This document shows positions 35,950-45,032 of a DNA stretch of 64,000 nt, one piece after another; the stretch's first letter is position 1, and each line of letters begins with the position of its first letter. This DNA is from Mycobacterium sp. SM1 (lineage in GTDB: Bacteria; Actinomycetota; Actinomycetes; Mycobacteriales; Mycobacteriaceae). Position numbers and translations under genes: made by a program. The stretch lies in the NCBI RefSeq assembly GCF_018361265.1, contig NZ_JAFLNH010000004.1:558001-622000 (forward strand). The letters run 5' to 3'. The notes beneath the pieces were generated by a model that was given only the letters and a program-made list of their open reading frames with translations, had not been told where the DNA came from and did no database searches.

Positions 35950-37391
35950 GCCGGGTCGACAGGGCGGACAGCATGGAGTGCTGGAACTGGCCCCCGAGAT
36001 ACCCGCGTTCTTACCGGCCGGCGAACGGGCAGACTCATTGGTTCCCGGTACGGGAGACGATGGATCCAGACGACCGGGAACAGCGGATCCTTGAGCGCAT
36101 TCAGCAAGTGATGGCCTACGCCTGGCAGCGCTCCCCGTTTTACCGGCGGAAGTGGAAGGCAGCCGGATTGGAACCCGGCGACATCCGGACGCTGGAGGAT
36201 TTTGATCGCGTCCCCGTGGTGGTGAAGGAGGAACTCCGGCGTGATCAGGAAGAGAACGCGCCGTTCGGCAGCTATCTTTGTGTTGGCCAGGAGCAGGTTG
36301 CGCACATCCACGGCACGTCGGGCACAACCGGACGGCCGACCGTGTTCGGCATCAGCGCCGCTGACTGGGAGGCAGTGGCAAATGCCCATGCCAGGGTGAT
36401 GTGGGCGATGGGCATCCGGCCCTCGGACATGGTCCTCATCGGCTCACCGCTCAGCCTGTACTTGGGCTCATGGGGGGCTTACATCGGTGCGCAGCGACTG
36501 GGTGCCACCGTCTTCCCATTCGGTGCCGGCATCAGTGGCCAGGCCCTGCGCACCCTGCACTGGATGCGGCAGGTTCACGCCACCGTCTTCTACGGTACGC
36601 CGTCATATGCGCTGCGGCTGGCGGAAGTGGCTGCGGAAAATGGCATCGACACTCGCACCCTGGGCCTGCGCATAATGTTCTTCTCCGGTGAGCCCGGCGC
36701 CAGCATTCCCGCCATCAGAGAACGGATCACGGATGCGTTCGGCGCCAAGGTGTATGACTCGGGCAGTATGGCCGAGGTTACCCCCTGGATGGCAGTGAGC
36801 TCAGATGCTAACCAGCCAGGCATGCTGTGCTGGCAGGACCTGGTCTACACACAGGTGTGTGATCCGGTGACGCTGCGGCGGCTGCCCTACGGCTCGGAAG
36901 GCACCCCGGTTTACACAACACTCGAGCGGCTCAGCCAGCCGATGGTCAGGCTGCTGTCGGGCGATTTGACCACGTGGGAGGCGCCGTCGGCGGATCGCGG
37001 CAGAACCTATCCGTTCCTGCCCCGAGGAGTTTACAGCCGGATCGACGACATGTTTATAGTCCGCGGCGAGAACATCTATCCGAGCGCGATCGATGACGTG
37101 GTGATGCAGGCACCGGGATACGCCGGCGAACACCGCACCATCATCACCCGGGAAACCGCTATGGACATGCTGGTCGTGCAGGTCGAACACGAAGGCGCGT
37201 CCCCGTCCGGGCATGGGCTTGAGGACTGGTCCGAGCAGCTTGCTGAGCGGCTGCGCACGGTGCTCGGCGTCGGCGCGGTGGTGGTGCCTGTCCCGCGTAA
37301 CACCTTCGACCGGACCGACTTCAAAAGCCGCCGGGTGATCGATGACCGTCAGCTACTGCACCATCTGGCGAACAGGGCAGGCCGGACATGA
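35946..37391 (+). CDS. hcl: 2-hydroxyisobutyrate-CoA ligase (PaaK-like AMP-forming ligase)
   Basis: 481 residues of the phenylacetate-CoA ligase branch of adenylate-forming enzymes. The ATP loop HGTSGTTGRP is at 122-131, SGDLTT and RIDDMFIVRGENIYPS form the hinge region, and K460 in FDRTDFKSRR is the likely adenylation lysine. It sits between hcmB and the mutase chaperone with 4-base overlaps both sides, as hcl does in other 2-hydroxyisobutyrate operons. The exact acid is inferred from context. Confidence 0.8.
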   Translation: MSRVDRADSMECWNWPPRYPRSYRPANGQTHWFPVRETMDPDDREQRILERIQQVMAYAWQRSPFYRRKWKAAGLEPGDIRTLEDFDRVPVVVKEELRRDQEENAPFGSYLCVGQEQVAHIHGTSGTTGRPTVFGISAADWEAVANAHARVMWAMGIRPSDMVLIGSPLSLYLGSWGAYIGAQRLGATVFPFGAGISGQALRTLHWMRQVHATVFYGTPSYALRLAEVAAENGIDTRTLGLRIMFFSGEPGASIPAIRERITDAFGAKVYDSGSMAEVTPWMAVSSDANQPGMLCWQDLVYTQVCDPVTLRRLPYGSEGTPVYTTLERLSQPMVRLLSGDLTTWEAPSADRGRTYPFLPRGVYSRIDDMFIVRGENIYPSAIDDVVMQAPGYAGEHRTIITRETAMDMLVVQVEHEGASPSGHGLEDWSEQLAERLRTVLGVGAVVVPVPRNTFDRTDFKSRRVIDDRQLLHHLANRAGRT

Positions 37392-38359
37392 CCGGTGCAA
37401 AGGAGAGCCGCATTCACGTGACCGATGCCGATGACGAACTGCACCGGCGGGTGCGGGCAGGCGACCACGTGGCGGTCGCGCGGGCCCTCACCCGGATCGA
37501 GCGCTCTGGCAACAGCGCCGAAGGGCTAATCGCCCGCTTCCTTGCTGACCCTGGACAGGCTCGGGTTATCGGCATCACTGGTGCGGCAGGAAGCGGCAAG
37601 AGCACGCTGGTAGCGGCGCTGACTGCGGTATACCGAAGGCGTGGCGCCAGCGTCGGCATTCTGGCCGTTGACCCATCAAGTTCCTCGTCGGGGGGCGCCA
37701 TACTGGGCGACCGGATCAGGATGTCATCGCTTGCGGGAGACAGCGGTGTGTTTATCAGATCCTTTGCTACGCGTGGTGCGCAGGGCGGGCTCTCCCGCGC
37801 GGTGTTCGGCGGGATCGCAATTCTCGACGCGGCCGGGCTGGATGTCATCATCATCGAGACGGTTGGCGGCGGCCAAGCCGATGTGGACGTTGCCGCCCTC
37901 GCGCAGAGTGTCGCGGTGCTCAGCGTGCCTGGGATGGGCGATGCTCTCCAGGCCATGAAGGCTGGGATGCTCGAAATCGCCGACATTCACGTGGTGAACA
38001 AAGCCGATCGGCCGGGAGCCGACGTCGCTATAGCGCAGATCCGCGAGGTGCTCCGGCTGGCTAAGCGCAAGCCACGCCAGTGGAACGTGCCAATCCAGCC
38101 AACGGTCGCGACAACGGGAGCCGGGATCGAAGAACTTGCGGACCTGCTCGCAGCTCACCAAGCCTGGCTGGCCGAATACGGCGACAGCGACGCGCGTGTT
38201 AGGCGTAACGCGGCGACCCGGATCCGGTGGGCCGCCGAGGAGCTGATGATGGCCAGGCTGCGGCCAGGTGTCCCGGAGTTCGAGCACGCCGTCGGACAAG
38301 TGGCCAGCCACGACACAGACCCCGCCACCGCGGCCCGCCGTCTCCTCAAGGGTGGTTAG
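37388..38359 (+). CDS. meaH: MeaB/ArgK-type G-protein chaperone of the mutase (MeaH)
   Basis: 323 residues; metallochaperone GTPase that loads and protects adenosylcobalamin in acyl-CoA mutases. Walker A GAAGSGKST at 65-73, the switch segment ETVGGGQADVDVA, and NKAD for guanine recognition are all visible. Overlaps hcl by 4 bases and precedes hcmA by 27. Confidence 0.9.
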   Translation: MTGAKESRIHVTDADDELHRRVRAGDHVAVARALTRIERSGNSAEGLIARFLADPGQARVIGITGAAGSGKSTLVAALTAVYRRRGASVGILAVDPSSSSSGGAILGDRIRMSSLAGDSGVFIRSFATRGAQGGLSRAVFGGIAILDAAGLDVIIIETVGGGQADVDVAALAQSVAVLSVPGMGDALQAMKAGMLEIADIHVVNKADRPGADVAIAQIREVLRLAKRKPRQWNVPIQPTVATTGAGIEELADLLAAHQAWLAEYGDSDARVRRNAATRIRWAAEELMMARLRPGVPEFEHAVGQVASHDTDPATAARRLLKGG

Positions 38360-38386
38360 GCCTGTTCACCGAGCAAAGGACCCGGG

Positions 38387-40111
38387 ATGACTAGATCGAC
38401 TAACACACAATCCGATGACAAGACCGGCATCCTGGCCGGCGATGAGCTGGTCCGGAAGGTTCTCGCCGACATCGCCGACTGGGAGTCCGCCGAACTCGCT
38501 GAGTTCACCGCCAGGCAGCCGGAGGCGAAAAGTGAGTACTACAGCGGCAGCGGATTGCCACTCAAGCGCGTCTACACTCCCGCCGACCTGCCGGAGAGCT
38601 GGGACGAGATCGGCCTGCCGGGGAGGTTTCCCTTCACCCGCGGCCCATATCCGACAATGTATCGCGGCCGGGTCTGGACTATGCGCCAGATCGCGGGTTT
38701 TGGGCAGGCTGAAGAAACCAACAAGCGGTTCAAATACCTGATAGCCCAGGGGCAGACCGGGCTGTCCGTGGACTTTGACATGCCCACGTTGATGGGGCTG
38801 GACAGCGACCACCCGATGTGCCGAGGCGAGGTCGGTCGGGAGGGGGTGGCCATTGACGTTCTGCCGGACATGGCCGCGCTCTTCGAGGGCATCGACTTGG
38901 AAAAGATCAGCGTGTCCATGACCATAAATCCGTCGGCCTGGATCCTTCTCGCGATGTACATCGCCGTTGCGCAGGACCGTGGCTTCGATCTCGGAAAATT
39001 GTCGGGGACCATCCAAAACGACATCCTCAAAGAGTTCGTTGCGCAAAAGGAATGGGTGTTCCCAATCCGCCCGAGCATGCGGATCGTTCGCGATTGCATC
39101 GCATACTGCGCCAGCCACATGCCGCGGTATAACCCGGTCAACATCAGCGGTTATCACATCAGCGAAGCAGGTGCGAACGCCGTGCAGGAAGTGGCTTTCA
39201 CAATGGCGATCACCCGTGCCTACGTGCAGGATGCTATTGCGGCCGGCCTGGACGTCGACTCCTTCGCGCCTCGGCTGTCGTTCTTCTTCGTCAGCCAAGC
39301 CGACTTCTTCGAGGAGATCGCCAAATTCCGCGCGGTCCGCAGGTTCTACGCGAAGATGATGCGCGACGAGTTCGGCGCCAAAGAGCCCAACTCGATGCGG
39401 TTGCGATTCCATGCGCAGACGGCGGCGGCGACACTGACCAAACCGCAACCCATGAACAACATCATCCGCACTACACTGCAGGCCCTCTCGGCCGTGCTCG
39501 GCGGTGCCCAATCATTGCACACCAACGGGTTGGATGAGGCCTACACCATCCCCAGCGAAGCTGCGGCCCGAATCGCACTGCGCACCCAGCAGGTGATCGC
39601 CGATGAGACCAACGTGACCAGCGTGATCGACCCGCTCGGCGGATCCTACTACGTGGAGTCGCTGACCACCCAGATCGAACAGGGAATCCGTGACTATCTG
39701 CGGCGGATCGACGACATGGGCGGCGTGGTGGCAGCTATCGAACAGGGCTTCCTGCAGCGGGAGATCGCGAATTCAGCCTATGATTTCGCGTTGCGCAAGG
39801 CAAGTGGCGAGCGAACCGTGATAGGCGTCAACAAATACGTCGATGACGGCGAGCAGGAGAAAATCGAAACTCATAAGCTCGATCCGGAGTCCGAAGGTCG
39901 GCAAATCCGGCGAGTCAAGGCGGTCCGCGAGGCGCGAGACCCCGTCAGGGCACACGCCGCCCTTGCCCAGTTGCAGCGCACCGCTCGTGACCCGCACGCG
40001 AATCTAATGCCGGCGACGATTGAAGCCGTCCGCGCCCACCTGTCAGTTGGCGAGATCACTGGCGCGCTAAAGGAGGTCTTCGGCACCTACACCGAGGTGC
40101 CGGTCTTCTGA
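38387..40111 (+). CDS. hcmA: 2-hydroxyisobutyryl-CoA mutase large (substrate-binding) subunit HcmA
   Basis: 574 residues forming the acyl-CoA-binding TIM barrel; there is no B12 domain, as in two-subunit mutases. The diagnostic position in TMRQ-x-AGFG is Ile102: Tyr here is usual for methylmalonyl-CoA mutase, Phe for isobutyryl-CoA mutase, and Ile90 for Aquincola HcmA (established for those families). With D125 of HcmB this points to interconversion of 2-hydroxyisobutyryl-CoA and 3-hydroxybutyryl-CoA. GQTGLSVDFDMPT and other barrel segments are intact. Confidence 0.87.
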   Translation: MTRSTNTQSDDKTGILAGDELVRKVLADIADWESAELAEFTARQPEAKSEYYSGSGLPLKRVYTPADLPESWDEIGLPGRFPFTRGPYPTMYRGRVWTMRQIAGFGQAEETNKRFKYLIAQGQTGLSVDFDMPTLMGLDSDHPMCRGEVGREGVAIDVLPDMAALFEGIDLEKISVSMTINPSAWILLAMYIAVAQDRGFDLGKLSGTIQNDILKEFVAQKEWVFPIRPSMRIVRDCIAYCASHMPRYNPVNISGYHISEAGANAVQEVAFTMAITRAYVQDAIAAGLDVDSFAPRLSFFFVSQADFFEEIAKFRAVRRFYAKMMRDEFGAKEPNSMRLRFHAQTAAATLTKPQPMNNIIRTTLQALSAVLGGAQSLHTNGLDEAYTIPSEAAARIALRTQQVIADETNVTSVIDPLGGSYYVESLTTQIEQGIRDYLRRIDDMGGVVAAIEQGFLQREIANSAYDFALRKASGERTVIGVNKYVDDGEQEKIETHKLDPESEGRQIRRVKAVREARDPVRAHAALAQLQRTARDPHANLMPATIEAVRAHLSVGEITGALKEVFGTYTEVPVF

Positions 40112-40286
40112 GACCGCTCCTGGCAGAAGCACGACGCGAGCTAGGCTCGCTTGGGTATCGTGTGGGTGTTGTGATGAATTATCCGCAGACCATGGGGCCT
40201 ATGGTCGCAGGGCATGCGCACGTGGGGCGAACCCTGGCCCGAGGGAGGCGCCGGCATCTGGCAGCGGTGCCGGGTCTTGAAAGCAC

Positions 40287-41012
40287 GTGACTAGGCTTCG
40301 TGCCCATGAGCGCGTACTAGCCCACATAGAGGAGCAGATCGTGCAGGGCCGGCTGCGGCCCGGTGATCATCTACCCGGCGAGCGCCAGCTTGCCGAGGCC
40401 CTGGGGGTCAGCAGAGGCGCGGTCCGCGAGGCGTTGCGGGTCCTGAAGTCGATGGGCGTGGTCATGGCTGGGCCGGGATCGGGGCAGACCGCTGGATCAA
40501 TCATCGTCGGACAAGGAACGACGGCGCTTGCTAACATTCTCCGACTGCACCTCGCGCTGGCCACATTCAGCCGTAGGGAGCTTATCGAGGTGCGCACTCA
40601 ACTTGAGGTGTGGGCCGCACACGAGGCCGCCCAGCATGCGACCGATATGGACTTCCGCGCTCTGCGCGGCATCGTAAACCGGATGCGCGAGCCCGGACTG
40701 GCACATGCCAAGTTCAACGAACTCGACACCGAGTTTCATGTCACCGTCGCCACCATGTCAAGCAATAGCTTGCTTGCTCTGCTGATGCGCGCCCTGCGCG
40801 ATGCCATTCACCGGGAGATAGTCGCTGTCTTTGAGACGATACCCGATCCGACCGCTGTGGTCGAGGGCTTGTGCAGCCAGCACGCGGCCATCCTGGCCGC
40901 GCTTGAACATCGCGATGGCGAAGGTGCGGCCAGACTGGTTCGAGACCACATTGATCGCTTCTACGGGGATATCGCGGGCGGCGACTGGGTTGGCCAATCC
41001 CACCCTGCCTGA
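40287..41012 (+). CDS. GntR-family transcriptional regulator, FadR subfamily
   Basis: 241 residues. A winged HTH occupies about residues 5-65 (LPGERQLAEALGVSRGAVREALRVL), followed by an all-helical FCD ligand domain with the metal-site residues spread over HVTVATMSSN and DHIDR. GTG start. It lies 175 bases after hcmA, between the two palindromes proposed as its operators. The effector may be 2-hydroxyisobutyrate or its CoA ester (inference). Confidence 0.85.
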   Translation: MTRLRAHERVLAHIEEQIVQGRLRPGDHLPGERQLAEALGVSRGAVREALRVLKSMGVVMAGPGSGQTAGSIIVGQGTTALANILRLHLALATFSRRELIEVRTQLEVWAAHEAAQHATDMDFRALRGIVNRMREPGLAHAKFNELDTEFHVTVATMSSNSLLALLMRALRDAIHREIVAVFETIPDPTAVVEGLCSQHAAILAALEHRDGEGAARLVRDHIDRFYGDIAGGDWVGQSHPA

Positions 41013-41594
41013 TTTCCGGCGCCGAGGGGCCGGCTACAGCGTCAGGCCCATTATCGGTGGGCTCTCATGCCCGACCGCAGATCCTGGACAGGTAGTGCGG
41101 TAGCGCACCGTCGTGCCACGTAGCCGCTGCGCGGAGTTTTAATGTCAACGCCTTGTTACGACGGATGTATCCAGCTATGGTTCGACCATATAGCATACCG
41201 GCCCTCAGATCAGCTTGACGGAGATCAGCGTGCTGCTCAAAGTTCTTCCGGGAAAAGGGGGTTGGGGCAGGTCTTGTCGGAGCGTTTCGATAGGGCGTCG
41301 CCCCAGCGCGCCGAGCAGCGACCACGGATATCAGTAGCGAGGTGACATGCGAAAGATACAGACTTCTGGGCGACGCCGGCGGGCCCTTAACCTCGGCCCG
41401 GTGCTTTCGGTCATCGACTGGAGCAATGTTGAGTTTCTTCAACGAATCCCTAACCGCACCCTCGGAGTGGGGTGCGGCGCGCCTGTCAAAGGGTCCTATC
41501 TGACCGGCGCCGGGATATGCCCCCACCGTGCCACCGGACCGTCATCCTCCACTTGAATATTGGGACCGAGGCAGAGCTGAACCGGGAAACTGAC
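41013..41594. other. Intergenic region between the GntR gene and the GMC genes
   Basis: About 580 bases; short reading frames here lack coding character or recognisable homology. It contains the perfect palindrome at 41176-41190 and probably the promoter of the dehydrogenase genes, which would then have a leader of up to 400 bases. Confidence 0.5.
41176..41190. promoter_or_regulatory. Predicted FadR-type GntR operator, second site
   Basis: TATGGT-TCG-ACCATA is a perfect 6+6 inverted repeat around 3 bases and contains TGGT-N3-ACCA. The left arm is identical to that of the hcmB site and the right arm differs by one base. It lies 164 bases after the regulator gene and 405 bases before the GMC small-subunit ATG, so a promoter close to it would give a long leader. 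Confidence 0.65.
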
Positions 41595-42245
41595 ATGACA
41601 GACGCTCCACGATCGTCGCAAAGCGAGGTGCCGATTGTCGTCACGGACCCACGGCGCGGATGGGCCAAGACCAAGGCACGGCTTGGCGGCAACGCTATCC
41701 CCGTCGAGTTCGACGAGCTACAGAAAAACGTCATCAACGCCATCGCCGACGAGATTATCCCGCCCGCGCCCGGCTGGCCCGCGCCGAGTCAGGTGCGGAT
41801 CGTGGACTTCGTCGCCCGCTACGTGACTCCCGCGGGTGAACCGGCCAGGTACTATCCATTTGCTGGCGAGGATCAGTTCAAACGCGACCTCGACGAACTT
41901 GGGCAGGCGTTCGTCGTCGCGTCGCGAAACGAGAAAGTGGCCAGGCTAAGGGAACTAGAGGCAAACGGCTCCGAGTTCTTCGGCCAGATAAAAGCTCTAA
42001 CCTACTACGGCTATTACGCACAGGCTGAAGTCGTCAAGGCAATCAGGGAAAATCTCTCAGCCGGGCGGGACTACCACGGCCCACCACAGCCGTACGGCTA
42101 CCTGGATGTCACCGAAGAGTGGGGAGATACCGCATTCCCGCATGGCCGGGGTTCGTACGTGCCCACCGATCAAGTGCGCGCGGTGGCAATCCCGGAGAGT
42201 CTGCGCGTGCTGTACACATCAACCGATGGCGGGTACCGCCGGTGA
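41595..42245 (+). CDS. Small subunit of a GMC-type dehydrogenase (gluconate 2-dehydrogenase subunit 3-like)
   Basis: 216 residues resembling the subunit 3 / gamma family that partners GMC flavoproteins: FDELQKNVINAIADEIIPPAPG is the typical start of the domain. Unlike most relatives it has no twin-arginine signal, so the complex is probably cytoplasmic. ATG 41595 chosen because coding resemblance starts there. The stop overlaps the flavoprotein start by 4 bases. Confidence 0.75.
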   Translation: MTDAPRSSQSEVPIVVTDPRRGWAKTKARLGGNAIPVEFDELQKNVINAIADEIIPPAPGWPAPSQVRIVDFVARYVTPAGEPARYYPFAGEDQFKRDLDELGQAFVVASRNEKVARLRELEANGSEFFGQIKALTYYGYYAQAEVVKAIRENLSAGRDYHGPPQPYGYLDVTEEWGDTAFPHGRGSYVPTDQVRAVAIPESLRVLYTSTDGGYRR

Positions 42246-43900
42246 GCACGGTGCGCGCCGTGGAGACCGACGTCTTGGTCATCGGATCAGGTATGGGCGG
42301 GGCTGCGGTGTCCAAGCGGCTCGTCGACGCCGGATTCGCGGTGACGTGCCTGGAACAAGGCACGTGGATACACCCGGTGGAATACCCCCACTTCCATGCG
42401 GAGTTCGACATCGAAAGGCAGCGCGGCTGGTCTTACAACCCGAATGTACGACAAGGCGCGGAGGATTACCCCATCACGGGAGTGACCACGCCGTACTTGA
42501 TCAACGCAGTCGGCGGCAGCACAATCCACTACGCTGGTCACTGGCCACGTTTCAAGCCGGTCGACTTTCGGAAGGGCACAGAACACGGCATAGCCGGGAG
42601 CATAGACTGGCCGATCAGTTACGAGGAACTCGCGCCGTATTACGACATCAACGATGCCGAGGTGGGAATATCCGGATACCTCGGCGATAGCGCTAACCCG
42701 CCGCGCCCCAACGCCCTACGACAGCCACCAGTCCGCCCGGGAAAGCTGGGCAAGAAATTCGCCAGCGGCCTGGACAGCCTTGGCTGGCACTGGTGGCCGT
42801 CGGACAATGCGATCATCACCGAGACACGAGACGGTAGGCTGCCATGCAACGCCTGCGGCAACTGCCTGAGCGGCTGTCCACGCGGCTCGCTCGGGAGCAT
42901 GGACAACACACTGTTGCCCAAAGCCATCCGGAAGGGCCTGGATCTGCGTACCTACGCACGAGTAAGCAGGATCGAGGTCAAAAACGGGCGCGCCACCGGC
43001 GCCGAATACATCGACAGGCTCAACGGTTCGATGCACTTCGTCAAGGCGAAAATCATCGTTGTCGCGGCTGGCGGCATAGGCACACCCCGCCTGCTACTCA
43101 TATCGGCGCAGAAAGGACATCCCGATGGGCTCGCTAACGGCAATGGGCTCATCGGCACGCACCTTATGCACCACAGTTTTGCGTTCGTAGACTGCTGGTT
43201 CGACGACCCGATCGAAGGTTTCAAAGGCGCGTTCGGAGCTCCGCTCGCCTGCCAGGAATTCTACAACACCGACACACGCCGGGGTTTCGTTAACGGACTC
43301 ATGATGCAGGTGGGCCGCAGTTTTGGCGCTGCATACACGGCGATGGGTACGCATACCGCTGCCATCGCACCGTGGGGGGAAGACCACCGCCAGTTCTTCG
43401 ATGAACGGTTTGGCCACCACCTCCTCGTGTTCATGCTTGGTGAGGATCTGCCGGTCCGGGAAAACCGGGTGACGTTGGACCCCTCCGTAACCGACTCAAG
43501 CGGCTTACCCGCTGCCCATATTGAGTTCAACGTCACCGAGAATGATCGGCGGCTCGGTGATTTCGGGATCGCAAGAATCACCGATGTCGCAAACGCCCTG
43601 GGCGCCAAGACCACGCGCCACACCGGAGTGTTGTCACCACCACCCGGATGGCATCTGATGGGTACCGCCCGGATGGGCAATTCCCCCGGTGACTCCGTAA
43701 CCAATAAGTACAACCAGACGTGGGAAGTGCCAAACCTCTTTATCGCAGACGCAAGCTCGCTTACGACAGGTGCCGCCGTCAACCCCGCGAGCACAATCGG
43801 TGCTGTCGCAACACGCGCAGGCGAATACATCAAGACCCATTTCGGTGATATCGTATCGCAGCGCAAGACGCCATCTAATGCCAATGCGCCCGAACTGTAA
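42242..43900 (+). CDS. GMC oxidoreductase, probable 2-methyl-1,2-propanediol dehydrogenase
   Basis: 552-residue FAD enzyme. GSGMGG at 15-20 binds FAD; GGSTIHYAGHWPR is the second GMC signature; the C-terminal domain has WHLMGTARMG (catalytic His) and GAAVNPAST (Asn). A cysteine cluster C202-x2-C205-x2-C208-x3-C212 resembles the iron-sulfur site of FAD-dependent glucose dehydrogenases. In M. austroafricanum a flavoprotein alcohol dehydrogenase (MpdB, as I recall it) oxidises 2-methyl-1,2-propanediol; the neighbours here fit that role. Electron acceptor unknown. Confidence 0.75.
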   Translation: MSTVRAVETDVLVIGSGMGGAAVSKRLVDAGFAVTCLEQGTWIHPVEYPHFHAEFDIERQRGWSYNPNVRQGAEDYPITGVTTPYLINAVGGSTIHYAGHWPRFKPVDFRKGTEHGIAGSIDWPISYEELAPYYDINDAEVGISGYLGDSANPPRPNALRQPPVRPGKLGKKFASGLDSLGWHWWPSDNAIITETRDGRLPCNACGNCLSGCPRGSLGSMDNTLLPKAIRKGLDLRTYARVSRIEVKNGRATGAEYIDRLNGSMHFVKAKIIVVAAGGIGTPRLLLISAQKGHPDGLANGNGLIGTHLMHHSFAFVDCWFDDPIEGFKGAFGAPLACQEFYNTDTRRGFVNGLMMQVGRSFGAAYTAMGTHTAAIAPWGEDHRQFFDERFGHHLLVFMLGEDLPVRENRVTLDPSVTDSSGLPAAHIEFNVTENDRRLGDFGIARITDVANALGAKTTRHTGVLSPPPGWHLMGTARMGNSPGDSVTNKYNQTWEVPNLFIADASSLTTGAAVNPASTIGAVATRAGEYIKTHFGDIVSQRKTPSNANAPEL

Positions 43901-43997
43901 ACACCGATACATGTCAGGAATGGGGTTGCGCCAGCAACCCACTTCAGGTCACAGCGGCTAATACAAAATATTGCTACAACGCGAGAAAGGACATGCC

Positions 43998-44879
43998 ATG
44001 ACGATCAGGCGCCCAGAGGATTTCAAACACTACGAAGCTAAGCTACCTGAAGTGAGAGTCCACTACGTGCGCGAGGGTTCGGGTCCACCACTGGTGCTGC
44101 TGCACGGCTGGCCAGGGTTCTGGTGGGAGTGGAGCAAGGTCATCGGCCCGCTGGCGGAAAATTATGATGTCATCGTCCCTGACCTGCGCGGGTTTGGTGA
44201 CTCCGAGAAACCAGACCTAGCCGATCTGGCGAAATACGCGCTCGAACGCACCACTGACGACCAGGCATTCCTGCTCGATTCCCTCGGCATCGATAAAGCC
44301 TATATTGTAGGCCACGATTATGGGGGAATCGTCGTGCACAAATTCATCCGTAAATACCGGGACCGCGTAATTAAAGCCGCAATTTTCGATCCAATCACAC
44401 CGGATTTCGGTCCATTTTATCTCGGCTTCCCGCATATCGCAGAATCCTGGTACTCACAATTCCACCAGACCGACATGTCGGTCAAATTGGTGACCTTAAA
44501 TCGCGACACGTGCAGGATTTACTTCAAGCACTTCTTTGATCATTGGTCCTACCAGGCGCCGCTGCTCACCGACGAGGAAATGGAGATCCACGTCGATAAC
44601 TGCATGAAGCCGGACAACGTCCATGGCGGTTTCAACTATTACCGAGCCAACCTCTCCGTCAACAGCAACCCATGGACGGCTCTCGACCAGACGGTCAGCG
44701 ACCTCCCAGTGACGATGCTATGGGGAGTCGGCGACCCGGTGGTGCCGTCCACGCTTGTAGATCAGGTCCCGAAGTACTACTCCAACTACACCATGGAGCT
44801 GATCGAGGATGGCGGTCACTTCTTGATGGTCGAAAAACCCAACGTTGTCATAGCCCGGCTCAAGGACGCCTTCCGTTGA
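43998..44879 (+). CDS. Epoxide hydrolase (alpha/beta-hydrolase fold)
   Basis: 293 residues. HGWP at 36-39 gives the oxyanion HGxP motif, D107 in GHDYGG is the nucleophile expected for epoxide hydrolases (esterases have Ser), and D246 (GVGDPVV) and H274 (DGGHF) complete the triad. A cap domain with several Tyr residues lies between. Haloalkane dehalogenases also use Asp, but the HGxP motif favours epoxide hydrolase. It would open 1,2-epoxy-2-methylpropane to the diol. ATG 43998 has GAGAAAGGA upstream. Confidence 0.85.
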   Translation: MTIRRPEDFKHYEAKLPEVRVHYVREGSGPPLVLLHGWPGFWWEWSKVIGPLAENYDVIVPDLRGFGDSEKPDLADLAKYALERTTDDQAFLLDSLGIDKAYIVGHDYGGIVVHKFIRKYRDRVIKAAIFDPITPDFGPFYLGFPHIAESWYSQFHQTDMSVKLVTLNRDTCRIYFKHFFDHWSYQAPLLTDEEMEIHVDNCMKPDNVHGGFNYYRANLSVNSNPWTALDQTVSDLPVTMLWGVGDPVVPSTLVDQVPKYYSNYTMELIEDGGHFLMVEKPNVVIARLKDAFR

Positions 44880-45032
44880 ACCTCCCATCGCTGACACCCG
44901 CCATCCGCCGCCGAAGAGTGTTTCCCCACACTGCCCTGGGCGGTGTCATCCCAGTCGTGGTCGGCTTCTGGGAGATCGCGTGGACACAGTTGTCCCCGCT
45001 GGGTAAGGGTGCTACCTGTCTGAGAAACACCG

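Noticed and set aside
38387..40111. Methylmalonyl-CoA or isobutyryl-CoA mutase
   Set aside because: The specificity residue is Ile rather than Tyr or Phe, the B12 domain is a separate subunit with the diagnostic Asp, and hcl and meaH are in the same operon.
45007..45017. Third FadR-type site (GGGTGCTACCT) before the lyase gene
   Set aside because: Only the inner GGT-N3-ACC matches; the outer bases differ from the other two sites.
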